Of a DNA stretch of 64,000 nt, positions 56,978-64,000 are shown piece by piece. The translations under genes and the position numbers were made by a program. Numbering within the stretch: the first letter of the stretch is position 1; every line of letters begins with the position of its first letter. This stretch comes from Sciurus carolinensis (Eukaryota; Chordata; Mammalia; Rodentia; Sciuridae), in NCBI RefSeq assembly GCF_902686445.1, contig NC_062222.1, positions 139,270,596 to 139,334,595 of the forward strand, written 5' to 3'. The notes below the pieces were generated by a model. The model was not told where the DNA came from and made no database searches. It saw only the letters and a program-made list of their open reading frames with translations.

Positions 56978-58945
56978 GTGAGTGCCCTGCTGCCTGGCAG
57001 ACTGTCAAGTCCCGTGGCGCCAGGCCCTCTGGGTGTTGGTAATGGTCCCTATGCCTCCTGCAGTGGCTGCTCAGCTGCCTAGAGCTGTTACCAGGCTGGC
57101 CTGCTGTTCCCTCAGCAGCTGAGGAGCCAAGTGTCCTGAGCACCTCTCACCTCGTTGGTGAGGGAGGGAGCTATAGCCTAAGCAGTGCAAGATGGTGAGC
57201 CCCATCACCTGACCCCAGAGAGGTGGACAGCAGCAGATGCTCACAGCCCAGGGGAGGTGAACCTGGCACAACCCTAGGGCCCCCCAGGGCTGCACTTGGG
57301 AGCACAGTGACCCTGAGGGGGCTGTGGGAAGCAGGCTTTGCAGTGACAGGAGGCCAGCCCCTGGTTCTCACAGGGGATGTGACTGGTTGTTTCATAGTCT
57401 CTGGACTGGCAGGGAGGTGGGCCTGGTAGACCTGCTGGACCAGCTGCACTGACTGGTGGGGATACCCACTGGTCAGGGTGCATGTCGGGAGAGCCAGGAA
57501 CTCATGGCCGGCCTTTGGAGCCTGGTGGGGCTCAGGGACACCAAGGCAGCACCTGGGATTCTGGTCATGAAGCACCAGCCACTTGCTCAGCACTTCTGAG
57601 CTTCTGGGGGCTGAAGAGCCCCTGCACTACTGCTCACTCACACCCAGGCTTCAGATGGGGACACCCCTTCCCTTCCGTCAGAAGAAGGAGGGACAGACAT
57701 GCCATGGAGATCTGCTGGGCTAGCAACCAGCGAGGTGGCCCAGTGGGCACACAGGTGCAGAGCTGGGCACAGAGCAGGGGGTGGGGAGTCCTGGGGAAAG
57801 ATGCCTGTTGGAGACGTGGGCGTCAGTGATGTGGTCAGGGAGGGGGTGGTGAGCACAGAGGCCAGGTCAGTCCTGGCTCAGGCTGGGAGGTCCCACTGAG
57901 GGCCCAGGGTATCCTGGAACACAGGCATACCCAGCAGGGCAGAGGGCACACAGATTGCCCCTCTGGGGGAAGAGGGGTACAGAGTGGGAGTGGTGCAGTT
58001 ACAGGACATGGGCTGCAGGGGCAGACGTGCTTCCCTCCCCTCAGGGACATGTCGAGGCTGCAGCAGCAGGAGCAGGGTGCTGGGCATGAGTCCAGAATAC
58101 CTGTTCAGGCCATTTGCCCACCTGCCTCCTTAGGCGCCCTCTCAGGAAGGTCTTCAGGGTGGTCATTGAGTGTGGTCTGGACCTGGCAGCTTTTCCAGAA
58201 TTCTCTAAGGCTCTCAGTGCCCCTGGCCCCCTTTCTCCTGCTATCCTCCCTTTTCCCTCATGAAGTTGGCTCCTTTCACTAAGTCACTGCACCTGGCAGG
58301 CAGGGCTGGGCATGTCACACCTGAGGGCAGCACTGTAAGAGTCCCTTCCCAGGAAGAACGGGGAACTGCCGTCACCCGAAGATGTCAAGCTGGAAGGCCA
58401 GTCAGATGTCCCTGGTGGCCAGCGTCAGGTGGCCTGGGGGACGTGTCCTTCACGTGGGGCACAGTCCTGCCCTGGTGCGCGGAGCCCCACGGGCCTCAAG
58501 ATTCTGCTGCCCGGTTCTCTTTCTGGGAAAGCTTCTCTTGGTTGCCAGATCCATGCTGGTGAAAATGTTGAACCTTTGTCCTTCTCTCTCCTGCTTAAAA
58601 ACCCAGCCACCAGCTCCTTGGGGTTAGGGCCTTCCCTCTGCTGGCAGATGGGCCTGAGTCTTCTAGTTCTGCAGCTCTGGGGCTGGGTGCTGCCTTTAGG
58701 GAACACCAAGAGCCTCCTTGCTTAAAACCCTCTTGCAAGGGCCCTGGACTGGAACATGCGTGCCTGTCCAGCATGGGACTCAGTGTTGGGTCAAGGGCTG
58801 ACTTTCCTTGGAAAGCTGCAGAGCCAGCCAAGTCAGCTGCCGTCCTGGGCTGTCTGTCCACAGGCGACTGCACTGACCTCCCTTCTCTGTAGGCTGCCTA
58901 CCTGACCAAGCAGGGCGGAGGCAGCCTAATCAAAACCCCCAGGAG

Positions 58946-59010
58946 GGCTGGGAGCGTGACTGTGTTCGAGCACTTGCCTTGCATGTGCAGGCCCTGATTC
59001 AAGCTCCTGG
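58946..59010 (+). repeat. ID SINE, degraded
   Basis: 'ggctgggagcgtgactgtg', then GAGCACTTGCCTTGCATGTG, then 'gattcaagctcctggg' keeps the ID order with many changes. Confidence 0.55.
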
Positions 59011-59878
59011 GGGCCCCAGGCCTCTGCTAGGCAGCACACCAGTTTTAAAATAAACACCAGGTATCAAAAGATCCCCCAGGTGCTTTGTGCTTCTGGGTTT
59101 CAACCTGAAGTTTGCTGCCACATGTGTCCAACTCTTGATCAGCCTCCCTGTCGCTGGCCATGCCTAAGAACAAGTGACCGCAGGACACTGACCACTTCTT
59201 CTCTGACCAGCCTCATGGTTTGTCCTCCTGTGACTGGTCAACAACCCAGCCAAGGGCCCTCTTCCTGGGGATAGAGCAAGGGCTAGGCCACTGTGGGCAG
59301 GAGCTTTGTCCTGGATGGTCCCCTCCTGGAGACCATCATGAAGTCCCTCAGGCCTCAAGCTGGAGGGAGGGCCTGCAAAGGAGCAGAGGGAATCCCCAGG
59401 AGACTCTGTGCGTGCAGAGGGAGAATACAGCATGTGGCTCAGGAAGTAGAAGTGGATGCAGGAGACTGGAGCCCAGGGTGAGAGGGCTCCCCTCCTTCAT
59501 TCACTGCTGCAGTATGGAAGCACAGTGGGCTTCTGCAGAATTTTTTACATTGATCTGACAGGGTGCAAACCATTGGTGAAAAGTGGAAGATCTACGAAAA
59601 TGGAAAAACATCCCATGTTTATGGATTGGAAGACAATATAGTTGGGATGGCAATACTCCTCAAGATGATCTGCAGATCTGATGCAGTCCTATCAAAATCC
59701 CATTGCCCCCCTTTTTTTGCATAAATGAAAATCTGTTCCTCAAATTCAGATGGACTTCAGTGGGTAAGTAGATAAGAATATCAAAAAAGAAAAACAAAGT
59801 GAGGCACTGGCTTTAGGATAGGTATGAAGATCAATGGAATAGAACTGAGAGACTAGAAATAAATGTGGAGATCTGTGG

Positions 59879-59996
59879 CCAAACAGCCCAGTTAAAAAAT
59901 GGACAAAGTCAGGTGCACCTGTAATCCCAGCTACTCAGGAGGCTGAGGCCGGAGGATCACAAGTTGGAGGTCAGCCTCAGCAACTTAACGACCTGG
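59879..59996 (+). repeat. Duplicated L1/B1-dID junction, copy 1
   Basis: About 110 bp (AAACAGCCCAGTTAAAAAAT, then B1 'caggtgcacctgtaatcccag' to CAGCAACTTAA) that reappears at 61196-61315. In L1 order the AACAGCCCAGTTAAAAA segment belongs at copy 2. At copy 1 it interrupts L1 sequence that continues on the far side, so copy 1 is the derived one. Confidence 0.8.
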
Positions 59997-60080
59997 ATAC
60001 TAAGACCATTCACTGATGAAAGAACATTCTCCTGTTGGGACAACCAGACAGCCACATGCAAAGGACAAAAGTTGGACCCT

Positions 60081-60452
60081 GTAGTAGCTAGATTCATGTG
60101 TCAGCTTGGCAAGGCTTCAGTACCCACTTAGTTGATCAAGTACCAGTCTGGATGTTGCTGTGAAGGCATTTTAAAAATGATATTAACAGTTAAATCAGTA
60201 GACTTTGAGTACAGACGATTATCCTCCTCACTGTGGTGGGCCTCATCCTGAAGCTGAAGGCCACAAGTGAAAATAGGAGACCAAAATCTCCTGAGTAAGA
60301 GCACATTTTGCCTTTAAATGGCCTGGGGACTTGAGCTGCAGCCTCAGCTCTTCTAAGTCTCCAGCCAGCCTGCTGACCTGCCCTGCAAATTTTGAACTTC
60401 CCAGGTTCTTCAACCTTGTGCACCAATTCCTTAAATTAAATGCCCCTCTTTC
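60081..60452 (+). mobile_element. LTR-like dispersed repeat (family not named)
   Basis: Starts TGTAGTAGCTAGATTCATGT and has CAGTAGACTTTGAGTACAG, 'gtgggcctcatcctgaagctgaaggcc' and 'ccaattccttaaattaaatgcc' near its end, an order I recognise from a common old mammalian repeat but cannot name. It is inserted in the old L1 and directly abuts the MaLR LTR. Confidence 0.5.
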
Positions 60453-60861
60453 TGTCTTAGCTCTTCACTTCTGTGACCAAAATCCCTGACACAGGCAAGT
60501 TAGAGAAGGAAAGTTTATTTTGTCTCATTGTTTCAGTGGATTCAGTCCATGGTCAGCCAGCTCCATTGGTCTGGGCCTGCGGTGAGCCAGAACATCATGG
60601 TGGAAGGGCAGGTGGAGGAAAGCTGCTCAGCTCACGGCAGCAGGAAAGGAGGGGGGAGGGAAGAGGGAGGAGGGAGGGAAGAGGGAGAGGGATGAGGAAG
60701 GAGCCAGGGAGAAGATAAGCCCTTCCAGGGAAAGCTCCCAGTGACCCACTTCCCAGGGGGATTCATCCACTGAGGTCAGAACCCTGGTGATGGCTTTGCT
60801 TCACCCACGCCCCATCGCTGAACAGATGAGACTTGGGGGACAGTCCAGATCCAAACAACAA
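60453..60861 (-). mobile_element. MaLR-like LTR (MST-type), antisense
   Basis: Starts TGTCTTAGCTCTTCACTTCT, with 'gtgaccaaaatccctgacac', GAAAGTTTATTTTG (reverse AATAAA), 'gattcagtccatggtcagcc' and 'catcatggtgga', homologous to 29768-30156 and 42544-42959. A GGGA-rich purine expansion (60641-60712) lies inside it. The right border is approximate. Confidence 0.75.
60641..60712. repeat. GGGA/GGAG-rich purine tract
   Basis: Almost pure purine on the + strand with many G3 runs, so triplex or G-quadruplex potential. Lies inside the MaLR LTR. Confidence 0.8.
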
Positions 60862-60870
60862 CACACACAC

Positions 60871-60935
60871 AATCTCCCCCTGCTGTCCCCTCCTCCCCTC
60901 CCTCCTTCCTCCCGCTCCCCCTTTCTCTCTCCCTG
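60871..60935. repeat. CCCTCC-rich pyrimidine tract
   Basis: C/T-only stretch of about 55 bp after an (AC)n run. It is the base-composition mirror of the purine tract 200 bp upstream. Confidence 0.75.
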
Positions 60936-61207
60936 ACTAATGCAGGGGTAAGTCTTCATGTTCCCATATTTGATGGTGAATTGTTGCATTTAATACCAAA
61001 AGCACCAATAGCAAAATAAAAAATAAGTAAGTTGGATTTCACCAAAATTAACTTTTATGTATCAAGGGATATTATCACAAAAGTGGAAAGACAACCAAAA
61101 GGGTAAGAAGAAATATTTGAAAACCATGTATCCGATAAATGTTTAGCATCCAGAATATATGAAGAACCCTCAATATGACTCAATAATAAAGAGACCAACA
61201 GCCCAGT

Positions 61208-61363
61208 TAAAAAATGGGTGAAGTCAGGTGCGCCTGTAATCCCAGCTACTCAGGAGGCTGAGGCTGGAGGATCACAAGTTGGAGGTCAGCCTCAGCAACT
61301 TAATGAGACCCTGGGGGTGTAGCTCAGTGACCCCTGGGTTCAATCCCCAGTACCCACCCCATA
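61208..61363 (+). repeat. B1-dID SINE nested in old L1 (holds duplication copy 2)
   Basis: Sense B1 (CAGGTGCGCCTGTAATCCCA) and a shortened ID half (GGTGTAGCTCAGTGACCCCT, then 'gggttcaatccccagtac'). L1 sequence resumes at GGGCAAAGACTTGAATAGAC. Confidence 0.9.
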
Positions 61364-62943
61364 GGGCAAAGACTTGAATAGACATTTCTCCAAAGAAGAT
61401 ACACAAATAGCCAACAAGCACGTGAAAAGATGTTCAACATCATTGTCATTAAGGAAGTGCAAATCAAAACCTCAGGTAGACACTACGTCACCCACTAAGG
61501 GGGCTGTGATATGAAAATCTGAAAGGAGGAGATGTGGAAAAGCAGGAATCTGTGCCTACTGTTGGCAGGAATGTCAAATGGTGCAGCTGCTGTGAAGAAC
61601 TGTGCACCCGACATTCTGTCACAGAGGATCACGCGACCTGTGTGGTAACCCCTGGCTACCCTGCCAGGCGTGTACTCGGGAGATAAAGACACGCCCCGCT
61701 CACGCACAGGTGTTCATGGAAGCATCAATTGCAATAGCCAAAAGGTGGAGACTACCTGGAGGTCCCGGGATGAATGGTAAGCAATGGCACACACTGGAGC
61801 TCGACTTGGCCACAGAGGACTCAGAACACCGACGCTGAGGGGCCTTGACACAGGGCTGCGTGAGGGCAGCCGGACTCGAAAGGCCAGCCACCGGTCATTC
61901 TGTGTGCAGGAAGTGTCCCAAACAGGTGATTTCCTAGAGGCAGAAGGTAGATTCAGGGTTGCCCGGGGCCGGGGTGGGTGGAGGGGTGCTGAAGGGCATT
62001 CTCCTGGGGCACTGAAAAGACATGAAGCTGGCGAGAGCTGTGAGCGCAGCAGAGAAGACTGGCCAGCGGGGCTGGGGCCTGCTCTGCCTGCGGACATTCC
62101 CTCCCAGCTCACCTGAGCTGGCTGGGCCTCTGTGAGCCGCGCCTGCTGGCCCGGCCCTGGGCTGCCCTGCTCCTCTTTGGCAGGCCTGCACTTGGCTGTG
62201 GCCTGTAGGCCTGTGAGGCTGGTCCCCAGCCCCGCGGGCAGCTTCAGTCACGGCGGCAGCTTCTTCTGATTGCTGGTGGAGGTACCTTGGAGCTGGGGAG
62301 GCTGCACAGAACCTGGGGGGCCTCAGTGGACAAAGAGAAATGGGGCTGTCTGGAGGGCACTGAGCAAGCTGGCCTCAGCAGGCTCAGCAGAGTGCCTGGG
62401 TGGGACGCGGGGGAGCCCGTCCTGGGAGGGAGGGCTGTGAGCACCATGGCCCCTGGGCAAGAGGCCGGTTTCCTGGGGTGGAGGTGGTCAGGAGACAGGG
62501 CTTCCTTTCTTGGGGGGTGGCAAGGGGTGACTCACTTGGGACCTCAGTTCTCCAACTTGCTTTTGGGGTAGGCAGTTTGGGGCCTGATCCTTGTAAGCCT
62601 CCAGTTCTTCCATTTCTAAGGATATAGGTTTTCCCAACTTTGACGCTAATTTCTCTGATGGCAATGCTGATGTATACGTATTCTTTTGATTATTTTATGA
62701 TTACTTCCATGAACACAAGCTAATCAACTTCAACGATGATGAAGTCTGGGTGATAATTTTCATTACCTTTTTCTAAACGTATTTAGGACCTGCTCACCAG
62801 GCCAACAGTGGGGCTGTGGCCGTGCTGAGCAGTGTTGTGCCAGCCACAGGGCCGCCATCTCCTTGTAGGTATTGAGGCTGGGGTCTGGGCTTGCCCAGGG
62901 GCCCACAGGGCTAACCACACTGGCTTTTGTGTCTCAAATGCAG

Positions 62944-63045
62944 TGGCCTCGTGGTTTATGCAGATGGACCCCTGAATCTGGATCGCAAGGTGGAGGACAT
63001 GTCGGAGCTGTTCCGTCCCTTTCACTCGTTGCTACGGAAAATAAG
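62944..63045 (+). CDS. ZFYVE28: ZFYVE28 coding exon 7 (internal; last exon in window)
   Basis: The 102-nt exon completes cysteine (TG|T), then reads [19 protein letters not shown] and [14 protein letters not shown], ending in AG of a split codon, probably arginine. The acceptor is TCTCAAATGCAG, with a short pyrimidine tract. The donor is AAG|GTGGGA, weaker than those of exons 2, 5 and 6 because +3 and +4 are both G. Phase 2 in and 2 out. The rest of the gene, including the low-complexity middle and the C-terminal FYVE zinc finger that binds phosphatidylinositol 3-phosphate in this family, lies past the window end. Confidence 0.96.
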
Positions 63046-64000
63046 GTGGGACTGGGGTGGGCAGGCAGAGTGGGAGGGTGGGAGCTGAGTCCAGTGCTCG
63101 GCCTTCCCAAGTCTCCTGGGTGGTACGTGGCCTTGTGGTAGTCAGAACCAGCTTGCTCTTGCCCCTACTGGCCTCTCCAGCTGAGCCATGGGTGCAGAGC
63201 CTCACGCTGCCCGCCCCGCAGGGCCCAGGCAGCTCTTGGCTGACTCTCCTCTCCTGAGGCCTGACCTTGCCGCTGTCCAGTCACTGGTGCTGACACACTG
63301 GTCTTGGTCTTTAGTTACTGGTTGCAAGGTTTGTGTTGCTGTGTTGGAGCCCTTTTGAAGCTGCATACCTTTCTGTTGTGAGGACTGAGATCTCTGCCCA
63401 GCAGCCTCCCCAAGCTGACAGTGCCCAACAGTGGCCTCCTGGAGAACTAGGAGTGCATGAAGGCCATGGCCATGTGTCCTCTGAGGGCCTCCTTGGCCTA
63501 TGGCCTTGGACACCTGGGTGTTCCTCCAGGGCCCCTGCTCCCTGGATGTGGGTGAGGCCAGTGGGCCCTGGGCCTTGCAACCCCCTCCCTGGATCTGGCA
63601 GGATATCCAAGGCTCTAGAATCTGCCTAGCACAGGATGGTCTCAGGCATAGCCAGCTAGGGAAGGTTTTTTGGAGACCTGGAGAGCACAGCACAGAACCG
63701 TGCTCCATGAGGATCCAGTGAGACATGCCTCTTGGGCATCCCAGTGTGATTGGGGTCTCGAGGTTGTGGGACCTTGGTCCAAGGTCCTTGGTGAGTCAGG
63801 GGCTTGGGGTGGGAGGTGCTGTCTAGTTTGTTGTTCATGGTGGCTATTGACCACTTCCTTGCCACTCTGGGAAGAAGATGGCCCCTGGACTCAGAGGCTC
63901 AGGTCCTGCCCTCTCTGGGTGACTGTTTAGGAGACGAGACAACAGTCCATGAGGTGAGATGATGGACAGCACAGGCCAGGAAGGAAAGGGCAGGGCCTCA
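63046..64000 (+). other. ZFYVE28: ZFYVE28 intron 7, 5' part
   Basis: Sequence after the exon 7 donor to the window end. It is unique GC-rich intron, and no further exon or repeat is recognised. Confidence 0.85.

Larger units (their letters stand above)
59535..62000 (+). mobile_element. Old L1, sense strand, interrupted
   Basis: ORF2-derived blocks in L1 order: 59535-59878 (ATGGAAAAACATCCCATG, 'agatcaatggaatagaactgagag'), 59997-60080 (TGGGACAACCAGACAGCCAC), 60936-61205 ('agcaccaatagcaaaataaa', CATCCAGAATATATGAAG), 61364-61620 ('gaatagacatttctccaaagaag', GCAAATCAAAACCTCA), then a 3' UTR-like part to about 62000. Insertions are a duplicated L1/SINE junction (59879-59996), an LTR-like element, a MaLR LTR and a B1-dID. 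No usable frame remains. Confidence 0.75.
56978..62943 (+). other. ZFYVE28: ZFYVE28 intron 6
   Basis: The 6-kb intron runs from GTGAGT to AAATGCAG. 56978-58940 is unique GC-rich sequence. From about 59535 to 62000 it is an interrupted sense-strand L1. 62000-62943 is unique again, with an AT-rich patch around 62640-62780. Confidence 0.95.

Overview
The window is nuclear DNA of a mammal, most probably a sciurid rodent (ground squirrel, marmot or tree squirrel). The best evidence is the SINE content. Many copies are dimers of a 7SL-derived B1 monomer followed by a tRNA-like ID unit with an A-rich tail. This is the B1-dID arrangement described from squirrels, dormice and their relatives. Free-standing ID units and B1 monomers are also present. 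There is no bacterial-style operon, no CRISPR array and no functional tRNA or rRNA gene.

Only one protein-coding gene is supported. It is ZFYVE28 (lateral signaling target protein 2 homolog, LST2), on the + strand. Six internal exons were found at 34216-34356, 52857-52994, 54550-54752, 55670-55759, 56888-56977 and 62944-63045. All have AG/GT borders, their phases match at every junction, and together they give 254 codons plus 2 nt with no stop. They encode the conserved N-terminal region. Exon 1 (expected to encode about the first 13 residues) lies upstream, and the C-terminal FYVE zinc finger lies downstream. ZFYVE28 is known as an endosomal regulator that dampens EGF receptor signalling.

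Layout. 1-34215 is intron 1: GC-rich, mostly unique sequence with scattered SINEs. It also holds an antisense retrocopy that looks like a spliced betaretroviral mRNA (about 4124-5060), a MaLR-like LTR (29768-30156) and a solo LTR with 6-bp target-site duplications (32954-33511). 34357-52856 is intron 2. It holds an antisense, apparently full-length but mutated L1 (36007-42506) with 14-bp target-site duplications, a MaLR LTR beside it (42544-42959), an MLT1-like LTR, an old antisense L1 (about 44215-49140), an LTR-like end, and a 38-bp minisatellite of 22.5 units (49539-50396). Introns 3 to 5 are short and mostly unique. Intron 6 holds an old sense-strand L1 (about 59535-62000) cut up by an LTR-like element, a MaLR LTR, a SINE and a duplicated L1/SINE junction. 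After exon 7 the window ends in intron 7.

Nearly all long open reading frames outside the six exons are explained by GC-rich intron sequence, by the minisatellite or by transposon remnants. I found no undescribed gene system. The most notable items are the probable retroviral-mRNA retrocopy, the 35-bp monomer array in the L1 5' region, the minisatellite that is open in several frames, and the duplicated L1/SINE junction. Family names were assigned by eye, without database searches.
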